From: Bacteroidales bacterium WCE2008
Lineage (GTDB): Bacteria > Bacteroidota > Bacteroidia > Bacteroidales > UBA932
DNA: 64,000 bases
NCBI GenBank assembly: GCA_900167925.1
Contig: FUZM01000004.1
Coordinates: 178,848 to 242,847 of the forward strand
Direction of reading: 5' to 3'
The notes beneath the pieces are model-generated. The model was not told where the DNA came from and searched no databases. It worked only from the letters and a program-made list of their open reading frames with translations. This document shows, in pieces, positions 8,518-16,672 of this stretch (its first letter is position 1; each line of letters begins with the position of its first letter). The position numbers and the translations under genes were made by a program.

Positions 8518-9567
8518 TTATTTGGCTATATTTTCAACTCCTCTTAGTTCGTTCTGAATATACTGGAGAGAAAGTAATTTTTCCTTAACCTGTTCGATTG
8601 TCAGTCGTTCTGTATTATCCGAATTAAACTCCGTCAAAATATTTCTCTGAGCATTTCCATCAGTGAAATACTTGTCGTAGTTTAAATCTCTGTTATCAGA
8701 TGGAACACGATAAAATTTCCCCATATCAACGGCTTTAGCGCACTCCTCATTTGTCAAAAGTGTTTCATACAACTTTTCGCCATGTCGGATACCAATAATC
8801 TTTATATCCTCCTTCTTACCTCCGAATATCTCACACACAGCCTCTGCTTGCGTCTGTATAGTGCATGCCGGTGCTTTCTGAACTAGAATATCGCCATTCG
8901 TACCATGTTCAAATGCGAAAAGAACCAAATCTACAGCCTCATCTAAACTCATAATAAAACGAGTCATTCTAGGCTCTGTAATGGTAATAGGGTTACCATG
9001 TCGGATCTGATCAATCCAAAGAGGAATCACTGAGCCACGACTGCACATAACATTCCCGTATCTAGTACAGCATATCTTAGTATCTCCGGAGTAGCGACTC
9101 TTGGCTACGGCTACCTTTTCTTCGATAGCTTTTGTGGTTCCCATAGCATTGATAGGATAAGCAGCCTTATCCGTAGAAAGACATATCACTGCCTTTACTT
9201 TAGCTTCGATAGCTGCTGTAAGGACATTATCCGTACCAATCACATTGGTACGGACGGCTTCCATTGGGAAGAACTCACATGAAGGTACCTGCTTTAGAGC
9301 AGCAGCATGGAAAATAAAATCCGTCCCAGGAATCGCAGCACGACAAGACTCCAGGTTTCTTACGTCTCCAATATAGAACTTAATCTTATGGGCAACATCC
9401 GGATACTTTACCTGATACTCATGACGCATATCATCTTGTTTTTTCTCGTCACGACTAAAAATTCGGATCTCACCGATATCGGTTCTAAGGAACCTGTTCA
9501 ACACCGCATTACCAAAACTGCCAGTTCCACCTGTAATTAGGAGAACCTTGTCTTTAAATACTGACAT
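8518..9567 (-). CDS. CapE/FnlA-like UDP-N-acetylglucosamine 4,6-dehydratase/5-epimerase
   Basis: 349 residues, soluble. The N-terminal Rossmann motif is TGGTGSFGNAVLNRF. The active-site stretch STDKAAYPINAMGTTKA has the TDK and M-x3-K pattern of the FlaA1/CapE branch instead of the classical Y-x3-K. It ends with a polysaccharide-biosynthesis C-terminal extension (SLQYIQNELRG). It likely starts UDP-L-FucNAc synthesis by removing water from UDP-GlcNAc and inverting C5. It differs from the long membrane CapD-like protein encoded at the head of the locus. Overlap-level spacing (1 bp) with the next gene supports one transcript. Confidence 0.87.
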   Translation of the reverse strand: MSVFKDKVLLITGGTGSFGNAVLNRFLRTDIGEIRIFSRDEKKQDDMRHEYQVKYPDVAHKIKFYIGDVRNLESCRAAIPGTDFIFHAAALKQVPSCEFFPMEAVRTNVIGTDNVLTAAIEAKVKAVICLSTDKAAYPINAMGTTKAIEEKVAVAKSRYSGDTKICCTRYGNVMCSRGSVIPLWIDQIRHGNPITITEPRMTRFIMSLDEAVDLVLFAFEHGTNGDILVQKAPACTIQTQAEAVCEIFGGKKEDIKIIGIRHGEKLYETLLTNEECAKAVDMGKFYRVPSDNRDLNYDKYFTDGNAQRNILTEFNSDNTERLTIEQVKEKLLSLQYIQNELRGVENIAK

Positions 9568-9577
9568 AAAATATACT

Positions 9578-9655
9578 CTAAATTACTTCATTTCTCTTCA
9601 AAATATCAACAGCGACTCCAATGTTAATCACGAAATAGCCGAGAACCCTAGACAT
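9578..9655 (-). CDS. Possible 25-residue mini-ORF upstream of the CapE-like gene
   Basis: In the 139-bp gap between two sugar-nucleotide genes the reverse strand has ATG at 9655 and an open frame for 25 codons (begins MSRVLGYFVINIGVAVDI) to a TAG 10 bp before the CapE-like start. It is hydrophobic in the middle. It could be a leader peptide, the tail of a lost gene, or chance. I see no homologue by memory. Confidence 0.2.
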   Translation of the reverse strand: MSRVLGYFVINIGVAVDILKRNEVI

Positions 9656-9706
9656 CACTTATGACGCACCGATGTCTTGCGGACTGACTAAGTAGATTGA
9701 ACATTG

Positions 9707-10462
9707 TTAAATATGTTCTTCTACTCCGCGAAAATGAACGTTGAGTTCATGGAGATGCTCCAACAGCGTGCCAAGAGGAGTCCCCTCTGTCATCTTTGCA
9801 AAAGCATTGACATCCTTAGGGAAACACTTACCGCCATATCCAAACTTTCCATCAGGGCCAGGCACATAGGTATGAGTGTCATTTATGTAGCCTGAAAGAA
9901 GAATGCCGGTATGAACTTTACGCCAATCCGCTCCCATCTGTTCGCAATACTCACGGCAAGCGTTAAAATATGTCACCTTATAGGCTCCGAATACATTATG
10001 CATATATTTGGTGAGCTCCGCTTCCAATGGAGTCATGACCGTAAATCTCTTGCCAACAAAAATCTTAGTAAGCAACTCATGAGCCCCGGTAAAAACCATA
10101 GTCTGCTTCTTGAAGTCCTCTATGAAGGTACGCTCAGTAAGAAACTCTGGCATATAGCATACTTGGTGTCCAGTCTCTTTAGACAGCATCTCACTGGTAC
10201 CAGGAAGAATTGTGGTTCGAACGAATACAGGCACATCTGGAAGATTAGTGATCAGTTCTTTCATTAGTGTCAGATCTTGTGTACCATCTTCTTCCGTAGG
10301 GACATGAATCTGCAGGAATGCGATGTCAATATTACTCAAATCATCATTATACCCTTTAGGAGGGTCGCTGATGAATAACTTACATTCCGGATTGTTGTGT
10401 TCCAACCAATCCTTTAAGGCTCCACCCACGAAGCCGCATCCAACAATTCCAACGTTAATCAT
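9707..10462 (-). CDS. Short UDP-glucose/GDP-mannose dehydrogenase-like protein lacking the C-terminal UDP-binding domain
   Basis: 251 residues. The N-terminal NAD-binding motif is VGIVGCGFVGGALK. The central domain is present with a Lys in ELTKYMHNVFGAYKV and the cysteine motif GYGGKCFPKD that forms the thiohemiacetal in UGD-type enzymes. The protein ends only about 38 residues after that cysteine, whereas family members (about 400-440 residues) continue with a C-terminal UDP-binding Rossmann domain. The downstream gap does not encode the missing part in the correct frame. A full-length ugd lies 1.2 kb upstream, so this may be a decayed or specialised paralogue, possibly acting on another substrate or as a regulatory subunit. 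Confidence 0.75.
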   Translation of the reverse strand: MINVGIVGCGFVGGALKDWLEHNNPECKLFISDPPKGYNDDLSNIDIAFLQIHVPTEEDGTQDLTLMKELITNLPDVPVFVRTTILPGTSEMLSKETGHQVCYMPEFLTERTFIEDFKKQTMVFTGAHELLTKIFVGKRFTVMTPLEAELTKYMHNVFGAYKVTYFNACREYCEQMGADWRKVHTGILLSGYINDTHTYVPGPDGKFGYGGKCFPKDVNAFAKMTEGTPLGTLLEHLHELNVHFRGVEEHI

Positions 10463-10655
10463 GTTTAGTTATTTGTTAATTATTTTTTTTACCTTATTGC
10501 TACGATACAACTGTACAATAATAATACCTACAAAGCACTGCTTTCCCGCAATCTCAAATAAAGATCTCTCAAAGAAACAGATTACCGAAGATACTATCAC
10601 CTGAGGTGATCCTTTCGATCAAATTCAAAAAGGATAAACAGTTAAATCAAATTTA

Positions 10656-11027
10656 TTATTGTAATGCACTTAGCAACAACTTGTCTTTTAACATAATATG
10701 GACTCGACCGTCTCGAAAGTAGATTCCCGGATCGATGGATACCATGACTTTGCTGACGAATACGGTCTTGCCGTCGATGTCGAGCATCTCGACCATGGTG
10801 CCCATCTTGGACTGGAGGAGGTCCTTGATCTCGTCAAGGGTAGTCCTGCCGTCTTCGGAGGTAACTACGGGGATTTCGATAGATTGAGTTTTGTTAGATA
10901 CTACCAGGACTTTTGCGTCGTCCTTTGTGATGAGTTCGCATTTCTCGCCGTCATTCACGACCGCAGCAAATGCAGCTGATCCCACAATCATCCCGACGAG
11001 GACCAGCACTTTCTTTGAAAAGTTCAT
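10656..11027 (-). CDS. Small exported protein of unknown function
   Basis: 123 residues with an N-terminal signal peptide (MNFSKKVLVLVGMIVGSAAFAA, likely cleaved after AFA). The mature part is about 100 residues of mixed charge with no motif I recognise. It contains a segment that reads like an SHOCT or stress-anchor helix (TTLDEIKDLLQSKMGTMVEM), but this is weak. It lies between the short dehydrogenase and the sod gene on the same strand. Function unknown; periplasmic location is the only safe statement. Confidence 0.6.
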   Translation of the reverse strand: MNFSKKVLVLVGMIVGSAAFAAVVNDGEKCELITKDDAKVLVVSNKTQSIEIPVVTSEDGRTTLDEIKDLLQSKMGTMVEMLDIDGKTVFVSKVMVSIDPGIYFRDGRVHIMLKDKLLLSALQ

Positions 11028-11081
11028 ATAATGTCTCTGCTAAAAAATTGGTTTATTAGTCACGTTCAAAACAGACCTGTC

Positions 11082-11666
11082 TCAGGCCTGGTATCTCGCC
11101 TCGAGCACCTTCCAGTCAAGTATTCCCCAGAGGGCTGCAAGATGGGCCGGGCGACGGTTCTGGTAATCCAGATAATATGCATGCTCCCAAACGTCGAAGG
11201 TAAGCACTGGCTTGAGGCCTTTCACTACAGGATTGGACGCGCCTGCCTCCTGGGTTATCACCAGGGAGCCGTCCTTGTCAGCGGAAAGCCAGACCCATCC
11301 GGAGCCGAACAGGCTCACGCCCTTGGCTGCGAATTCCTCCTTGAAAGCATCGAGGCTCCCCCACTGGGCCGTTATCTGCTTGAGCAGCGGCGAGGCCATG
11401 TCGGGCTCGGAAGCCCCGGGAGCACAAAACTGTCCAAAATAAAGGTTGTGGTTCAACACCTGTCCGGCGTTGTTGAATATTGCTCCGGAGGAGCGCCTCA
11501 CGGTATCCTCCAGCCCGAGGGTCTCGAATTCTGTCCCCGGGACAAGTTTGTTCAAGTTGTCCACATAGGCCTGCAGATGCCTGCCGTGGTGGATCTCCAG
11601 AGTCCTTGAGCTTATTACAGGCTCGAGGGCGTCGATGGAGTAAGCAAGGTCATGAAGTTTATACAT
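11082..11666 (-). CDS. sodB: Superoxide dismutase, Fe/Mn family (Fe-type residues)
   Basis: 194 residues, the usual length, without a signal peptide, so cytoplasmic. It converts superoxide to oxygen and hydrogen peroxide. Metal ligands are in place: His26 (EIHHGRH), His73 (VLNHNLYF), Asp158 and His162 (FDVWEHAYY). Gln69, in AGQVLNH, is the second-sphere glutamine position typical of Fe-type enzymes; Bacteroidetes versions can accept either metal. The gene starts 3 bp after the ugd stop, so it is probably cotranscribed with polysaccharide genes, an unusual place for a stress enzyme. Confidence 0.95.
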   Translation of the reverse strand: MYKLHDLAYSIDALEPVISSRTLEIHHGRHLQAYVDNLNKLVPGTEFETLGLEDTVRRSSGAIFNNAGQVLNHNLYFGQFCAPGASEPDMASPLLKQITAQWGSLDAFKEEFAAKGVSLFGSGWVWLSADKDGSLVITQEAGASNPVVKGLKPVLTFDVWEHAYYLDYQNRRPAHLAALWGILDWKVLEARYQA

Positions 11667-11669
11667 ATT

Positions 11670-12893
11670 CTAGTCTCTTTTAAAAATGTCTCTTGTATAG
11701 ACTTTGTCCGCCACGTCGTCGAGGACCGAGTCGTAGCGGTTGGTTATGATAGCTTCAGAGCGGGCCTTGAAGGTGGCGAGATCGTTGACGATTTCGCTGC
11801 CGAAGAAGGTTTCTCCGTCTTCAAGCGTCGGCTCATAGATGATAACTTTGGCGCCTTTTGCTTTGATGCGTTTCATCACGCCTTGTATGGCGCTCTGGCG
11901 GAAGTTATCGGAGTTGGATTTCATAGTCAGTCGGTAGACTCCGACAGTAATCTCTTTTTCACGTCTTGCGTCCCAGGAGCTGGAGGCAGAGTAGTATCCG
12001 GCTTTTGTAAGTATCTGGTCAGCAATGAAGTCTTTGCGGGTACGGTTGGATTCTACGATCGCTCCGATAAGGTTTTCCGGAACGTCTTCGAAGTTGGCAA
12101 GCAACTGCTTTGTGTCTTTAGGGAGACAGTAGCCACCGTAGCCGAAGGATGGGTTGTTGTAGAAGTCCCCCACTCTTGGATCGAGGCATACGCCTTTGAT
12201 GATAGAGGCGGTGTCGAGGCCTTTGATTTCGGCGTAGGTATCGAGTTCGTTGAAGAAGCTGACGCGCAGGGCGAGGTAGGTGTTGGCGAAGAGCTTCACG
12301 GCTTCGGCCTCCGTAGTCCCCATGAAAAGCACCGGGACGTCTTCCTTGATGGCTCCTTGCTTGAGCAGTCCGGCAAATACTTCGGCCTCCTTGCTTAAGC
12401 CTTCTTCTCTGCCGACGATGATTCGGCTCGGGTAGAGGTTGTCATATAGCGCTTTGGATTCGCGTAGGAACTCAGGGCTGAAGAGAATCTTCGAGTAGCC
12501 GTATTTCTCGCGGATATGTTTCGTATACCCGACCGGAATGGTGGATTTGATGACCATCACTGCGTCAGGATTGACTTTGAGTACAAGTTCGATTACTTCT
12601 TCGACATGGGTTGTATCAAAAAAGTTCTTTTTGGGGTCGTAGTTGGTAGGAGCAGCGATGACAACGTATTGGGCGTCCTTGTAGGCAGCAGCGCCGTCGA
12701 TGGTAGCTACAAGATCCAATTTCTTTTCGGCGAGGTATTTTTCGATGTATTCGTCCTGGACCGGGGATATCTTCCGGTTGATTTTATCGACCTTTTCCGG
12801 AATAACATCCACAGCCACGACTTCGTTGTGCTGGGCAAGGAGTGTTGCGATGCTCAGTCCTACGTATCCTGTTCCTGCTACTGCTATTTTCAT
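11670..12893 (-). CDS. ugd: UDP-glucose 6-dehydrogenase
   Basis: 407 residues with all three UGD domains. The NAD-binding site is [15 protein letters not shown]. The substrate region contains [19 protein letters not shown], and the catalytic cysteine is in [16 protein letters not shown]. The C-terminal UDP-binding part ends [19 protein letters not shown]. It oxidises UDP-glucose to UDP-glucuronate with two NAD+. The next enzyme, encoded immediately upstream with a 4-bp overlap, is a UDP-glucuronate 4-epimerase, so the pair would supply UDP-GlcA and UDP-GalA to the surface polysaccharide. Confidence 0.95.
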   Translation of the reverse strand: MKIAVAGTGYVGLSIATLLAQHNEVVAVDVIPEKVDKINRKISPVQDEYIEKYLAEKKLDLVATIDGAAAYKDAQYVVIAAPTNYDPKKNFFDTTHVEEVIELVLKVNPDAVMVIKSTIPVGYTKHIREKYGYSKILFSPEFLRESKALYDNLYPSRIIVGREEGLSKEAEVFAGLLKQGAIKEDVPVLFMGTTEAEAVKLFANTYLALRVSFFNELDTYAEIKGLDTASIIKGVCLDPRVGDFYNNPSFGYGGYCLPKDTKQLLANFEDVPENLIGAIVESNRTRKDFIADQILTKAGYYSASSSWDARREKEITVGVYRLTMKSNSDNFRQSAIQGVMKRIKAKGAKVIIYEPTLEDGETFFGSEIVNDLATFKARSEAIITNRYDSVLDDVADKVYTRDIFKRD

Positions 12894-13912
12894 CTTATTG
12901 GATTCTTTTCTGAATTATACCACTCTACGAATCTGCCAATTCCGTCGTGGAGGGTAGTATGGGGCTTGTAGCCGATTTCTCTCTCCAGCAAGGAAGTATC
13001 AGCGTTTGTCTGATATACATCCCCCGGCTGCATCGGGAGGAATTCCTTCTTGGCTTCCACGCCAAACGCACCTTCGATCTCGCTGATGAAATCCATCAGT
13101 TTGACGGGATTGGAGCAGCCGATGTTATATACCCGATACTTCAGTCCGTTTGCGTCCGGGGCGGGCTCATGGTCAATCGCGCCGATCGTTCCTTCGACGA
13201 TGTCGTCGATGTAGGTAAAGTCGCGGATCATGTCTCCTCCGTTGAAGACCTTGATGGTCTCCCCTGTCGAGATAGCTTTGGCGAAGAGCATCGGGGCCAT
13301 GTCAGGGCGACCCCATGGTCCATAGACAGTGAAGAAGCGGAGGCCGGTCATGCTTATGCCATAGAGATTGCAGTAGGCATGGGCCATCAGCTCGTTGCTT
13401 TTCTTGGTCGCAGCGTAGAGGCTGACGGGGGCGTCGGTCTTGTCGGCTTCGCTGTACGGGACTTTGGCGTTGAGGCCATAGACAGAACTGGAGGAGGCAT
13501 AGACAAGGTGCCTTACTCCGTTGTGCCGGCAGGCTTCGAGGATGTTGAGAAAGCCGACGAGGTTGCTCTGCAGATAGGCGTATGGATTGGTTATGGAGTA
13601 ACGTACTCCGGCCTGGGCTGCAAGATTGACGACTTTGTCGAAGGCCTCTTCTTTAAAAAGTTTGTCTACCGACGGTTTGTCGTCGATAGACATCTTTATG
13701 AACCGGCACCCTCCGAGAAGGGTGCTCTCTTTGCTTTCACCTTCTTTGTACGGCTCTTTGAAGCCGCATTCTGAAAGTCTTCCAAATTTAAGTCTAACGT
13801 CGTAGTAGTCGTTGATACTGTCTATTCCGACAACCTCGTCTCCTCTGGAGGCGAGCTGGAACATCAGTCTCGAGCCTATGAAACCGGCGGCGCCGGTCAC
13901 GAGTATTTTCAT
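12890..13912 (-). CDS. UDP-glucuronate 4-epimerase-like NAD-dependent epimerase
   Basis: 340 residues of the extended SDR family. N-terminal [18 protein letters not shown] binds NAD. The stretch [18 protein letters not shown] is characteristic of CapI/GlcA epimerases. The catalytic pair lies in [17 protein letters not shown] (Y-x3-K), and [19 protein letters not shown] is the family substrate motif. It interconverts UDP-glucuronate and UDP-galacturonate. The 4-bp overlap with ugd, which makes its substrate, supports the assignment. Confidence 0.9.
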   Translation of the reverse strand: MKILVTGAAGFIGSRLMFQLASRGDEVVGIDSINDYYDVRLKFGRLSECGFKEPYKEGESKESTLLGGCRFIKMSIDDKPSVDKLFKEEAFDKVVNLAAQAGVRYSITNPYAYLQSNLVGFLNILEACRHNGVRHLVYASSSSVYGLNAKVPYSEADKTDAPVSLYAATKKSNELMAHAYCNLYGISMTGLRFFTVYGPWGRPDMAPMLFAKAISTGETIKVFNGGDMIRDFTYIDDIVEGTIGAIDHEPAPDANGLKYRVYNIGCSNPVKLMDFISEIEGAFGVEAKKEFLPMQPGDVYQTNADTSLLEREIGYKPHTTLHDGIGRFVEWYNSEKNPIR

Positions 13913-13923
13913 TCAGGGTCCGG

Positions 13924-14043
13924 TTATTTCTCTACATCCTTCTTTTTGTTGTCCGGATGCGGTCTGCGTTCGATAATGAAAACGGCCTCTACAAGGCAAA
14001 GGACTGCAAGAAGTCCTATCAGAATCGCGGCAGTGCTACTCAT
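13924..14043 (-). CDS. 39-residue single-pass membrane peptide
   Basis: On the reverse strand an ATG at 14043-14041 opens a 39-codon frame ending in TAA at 13926-13924. The sequence starts MSSTAAILIGLLAVLCLVEA, gives one clear membrane helix of about 20 residues, and ends with a charged tail rich in Arg, Asp and Lys (EKKK-like, DNKKKDVEK). It fills the gap between the epimerase gene and the CapD-like gene (11 and 18 bp spacers), so it probably belongs to the operon. I do not know a family. The clean helix-plus-charged-tail design and tight spacing make it more likely real than chance. Confidence 0.55.
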   Translation of the reverse strand: MSSTAAILIGLLAVLCLVEAVFIIERRPHPDNKKKDVEK

Positions 14044-14061
14044 TGTGTGTGGAGGGGGATT

Positions 14062-15993
14062 TTATTCAGTTCGTTCCGCCTCAAGTTCCTTGTCATAAAT
14101 CTCGAAACGGGAATGGTCGGATTTATACTCAGGAACAGTCCTCTTCATCAGTCTTACCATGTCAGGGATGTCCACGTCCCTGGAGAGAGTTTCGAGACGG
14201 TTTACGACGTCTTTAGCTTCATCGTAGTCATATTCGCGCACCTGGGCGATGCGGATCCTTTCATGGAAGGACGGTTTGGTGTTCTCTTCGTTGGAAAGCA
14301 CTTCTTCGTAGAGTTTCTCTCCAGGTCGGAGACCAGTGTATTCTATCTTGATGTCCTCGTCCGGGACGAAGCCCGCGAGGTGGATCATTCTTCTTGCGAG
14401 GGTGTCGATCTTGACCGGCTTGCCCATGTCGAAGACGAAGATTTCGTTGCCGGTGGCCATCGTGGCGGCTTCCATGACGAGGCGGCATGCCTCCGGTATG
14501 GTCATGAAGAAGCGGTTGATGTCCGGATGAGTCACGGTCACAGGGCCGCCTGCGGCGATCTGCTCGCGGAATCTCGGGATGACCGAGCCATTGCTTCCGA
14601 GCACGTTGCCGAAGCGGGTGGTGACGAAGGTCGTCTTGCCTTTGACGGTGCCGTTCTGGAGGGCGAGGCCGAGGGACTGAACATAGATCTCGGCGAGGCG
14701 CTTGGTGCAGCCCATGATGTTGGTAGGGTTGACGGCCTTGTCGGTCGATATCATGACCATCTTCTCGACGCCGTATTCGATGCATTTGTCAGCGACCTGG
14801 CGGGAGCCGATGACATTGACGAGGACGGCTTCGCACGGGTTTTCTTCCATGAGGGGCACATGTTTGTAGGCGGCGGCGTGGAAGACTACCTGCGGCTTGT
14901 ATGTCCTGAAGGCGAAGTCGAGTCTCGGGATCTGGCGGACGTCGCCGATTACCGGGACGAAGTCGAGATTCGGGTAGTTGTCTTCGAGTTCGAGGCGGAG
15001 GTTGTGCATCGGGGTCTCGGCGTTGTCGAAGAGGATGAGCCTCTTGATGCCGAAGCCGGCGAGCTGGCGGCAGAGTTCGGAGCCGATGGAGCCGGCGGCG
15101 CCGGTCACCATGACCACTTTGTCCTTGAAGTTCTCGATGATCTTTTCCATCGAGATCTTGATCTCATTTCTGCCGAGGAGGTCTTCGACCTTGATTTCTC
15201 TCGGACGGATTATTGTCTGGCCTTCCACCACTTCGTCCACCGACGGCATGATGAGGCATTTGATGCCCCTGTGGGAGCATATCTTTATAAGACGGTCTTC
15301 TTCAGCCTGGGCGTCGGTTTCTTTGGCGAAGAGTATCGCGTTGACGCCATAGTCGGAGAGTATTGCGTTGATGTCGTCTTCATTTTCAAAGTTGATGATC
15401 GGGAGCTGGTCGATCATTCCGCCTTTTCCGGTGCGGCCCGGCATAAGGAAGCCGAGCACTTTGTAGTGCGGGGATGAGTGCAGGCGGACTATCGAGGCTA
15501 CGCTCTTGTCGGAGAGGCCATAGACGAGCACCCGCTTGAATTCATTTCTCTCGAGGATACGCTGGTTGACTATATCGTAGGCCACGATCATCAGGATCCT
15601 GACTCCGATCAGCAGGAAGAAGGTCAGGAAGAAGTCGAGCACGAGCACTATTCCGATGGCATAGCTGAAGCGGCCGAAAGCGAACATGGCTACGGCGACC
15701 AGTAGGACTTTGCCTATAGCCGCTGTCGCGAAGCGGACGAGGTCCTTGATGCCGAGATGACGGATGATGATCCTGTAGCATCTTGTAAGCAGGAGGGTCA
15801 CAGCGGAGATTCCTGCGGATAGTATGCTGTATAGGAGGATATGTCGTCCTGCGAATGACCTGGAGGTATCGAGAAGGTTGACGGTAAGAAGCACGACCAC
15901 CGAGGCAAGTACGGAGAGAAATACGTCTGTCGCGTAGATAAGACGTTTGCTCAAGTACTTGCTTTTCAGTTCGTTAAGTTTAGCGAATAACAT
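14062..15993 (-). CDS. Membrane-bound FlaA1/CapD/PglF-like nucleoside-diphosphate sugar 4,6-dehydratase
   Basis: 643 residues from the chosen ATG at 15993; 16 extra upstream codons are possible but the N-terminus MLFAKLNELKSKYLSKR suits a membrane protein start. Order: four N-terminal membrane helices (about residues 15-140), a CoA-binding-like nucleotide domain with RVLVYGLSDKSVASIVRL, then the SDR domain with VVMVTGAAGSIGSELCRQL and the TDK/M-x3-K active site (MISTDKAVNPTNIMGCTKR). It likely dehydrates UDP-GlcNAc or a related sugar at C4/C6 at the membrane. It is the first gene of the locus, ~165 bp downstream of a good promoter. Confidence 0.9.
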   Translation of the reverse strand: MLFAKLNELKSKYLSKRLIYATDVFLSVLASVVVLLTVNLLDTSRSFAGRHILLYSILSAGISAVTLLLTRCYRIIIRHLGIKDLVRFATAAIGKVLLVAVAMFAFGRFSYAIGIVLVLDFFLTFFLLIGVRILMIVAYDIVNQRILERNEFKRVLVYGLSDKSVASIVRLHSSPHYKVLGFLMPGRTGKGGMIDQLPIINFENEDDINAILSDYGVNAILFAKETDAQAEEDRLIKICSHRGIKCLIMPSVDEVVEGQTIIRPREIKVEDLLGRNEIKISMEKIIENFKDKVVMVTGAAGSIGSELCRQLAGFGIKRLILFDNAETPMHNLRLELEDNYPNLDFVPVIGDVRQIPRLDFAFRTYKPQVVFHAAAYKHVPLMEENPCEAVLVNVIGSRQVADKCIEYGVEKMVMISTDKAVNPTNIMGCTKRLAEIYVQSLGLALQNGTVKGKTTFVTTRFGNVLGSNGSVIPRFREQIAAGGPVTVTHPDINRFFMTIPEACRLVMEAATMATGNEIFVFDMGKPVKIDTLARRMIHLAGFVPDEDIKIEYTGLRPGEKLYEEVLSNEENTKPSFHERIRIAQVREYDYDEAKDVVNRLETLSRDVDIPDMVRLMKRTVPEYKSDHSRFEIYDKELEAERTE

Positions 15994-16167
15994 AAGGGTT
16001 GGGAATGAAAGGAATGACAGCGGACAACTAGAAAAGGTCACCCAGGGAAGTCCATGAGTGGCACATTTCTTTATCGGGACGGCTCTTTCCGGTCCGCACT
16101 ATCCAGCAACGGTTTCCGGTTCGGAGGCCATATGTCATCACAAAATTATTAGTTTAGATTATCTTTA

Positions 16168-16200
16168 CAAATATAGAAAATCGTTGTCAGTAATCCAAAA
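16168..16200 (-). promoter_or_regulatory. Bacteroidetes-type promoter for the polysaccharide locus
   Basis: Reading the reverse strand: TTTTG (16200-16196), a 20-bp spacer, then TATATTTG (16175-16168), a full match to the Bacteroidetes -33/-7 consensus with ideal spacing. Transcription would start near 16160, leaving a leader of about 165 nt before the CapD-like ATG, long enough for regulation. I saw no UpxY/UpxZ-type antiterminator gene here. Confidence 0.75.
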
Positions 16201-16266
16201 GAAATATGCTGCAAGGGCGTTTTTGTCTATTTCGCGGCATTTCGAATGGTTCGATAGGGTTCAATA

Positions 16267-16298
16267 TTTGTATTTTTAATATATTATGCTTAGTTTTG
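16267..16298 (+). promoter_or_regulatory. Bacteroidetes-type promoter for hipBA
   Basis: TTTG at 16267-16270, a 20-bp spacer, then TAGTTTTG at 16291-16298, matching TAnnTTTG. It lies 30 bp before the hipB start. The promoter faces away from the polysaccharide-locus promoter, and the two are about 66 bp apart. The AT-rich stretch around and after the -7 box would be a natural HipB operator site, though no clear inverted repeat is visible. Confidence 0.7.
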
Positions 16299-16327
16299 CG
16301 GTGTAATATATAATTATTTGGTATATT

Positions 16328-16672
16328 ATGGAAGATATTAAATGGATGACGGATGCTACTATCCTGGAGCATGTAGGTTCAAGGGTAAGGGAATGGCGTC
16401 TGGAGGTCGGCCTCTCGCAGAAGGATTTGGCTGCCAAAGCTTTGCTGTCTCTTCAGACAGTGCAGAAACTGGAGAAAGGGAAAGGCGCAAGTCTGTTTAA
16501 TCTTATACGTATCTTGCGTATTGCGGGCAGGCTTGATGCCCTGGAGGCGTTTACCACCGAGAGGGAAATTTCCCCTATCGCGCTCGAGAAGCTGAATTCG
16601 CATAACAAGGTCCGTCAGAGGGCTCCTAAACGTAAGAAGGATGAAAACGCTGAAGGTACTCCTTTATGGTAG
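16328..16672 (+). CDS. hipB: HipB-like antitoxin, XRE-family DNA-binding protein
   Basis: 114 residues. A helix-turn-helix of the Cro/CI type spans about residues 16-70 (VREWRLEVGLSQKDLAAKA, LLSLQTVQKLEKGKGAS), followed by a basic tail (RQRAPKRKKDENAEG). It should bind DNA at its own promoter and neutralise HipA. The hipA start lies inside this gene, with a 32-bp overlap in another frame, which is the usual coupling of hipBA pairs. The ATG at 16328 is the first in frame after the promoter at 16267-16298. Confidence 0.87.
   Translation: MEDIKWMTDATILEHVGSRVREWRLEVGLSQKDLAAKALLSLQTVQKLEKGKGASLFNLIRILRIAGRLDALEAFTTEREISPIALEKLNSHNKVRQRAPKRKKDENAEGTPLW

Noticed and set aside
10463..10655. Regulatory leader or tRNA in the gap upstream of the short dehydrogenase
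   Set aside because: AT-rich with a small palindrome (ATCACCTGAGGTGAT near 10597) but no consensus promoter, cloverleaf or ORF that I could support.
13957..15477. 506-codon frame opposite the CapD-like gene
   Set aside because: Antisense shadow of a GC-biased real gene; rich in His, Asp and Val without motifs. Similar long shadows at 31711-33402, 47471-49246, 21060-22403 and 28126-29424 were dropped for the same reason.
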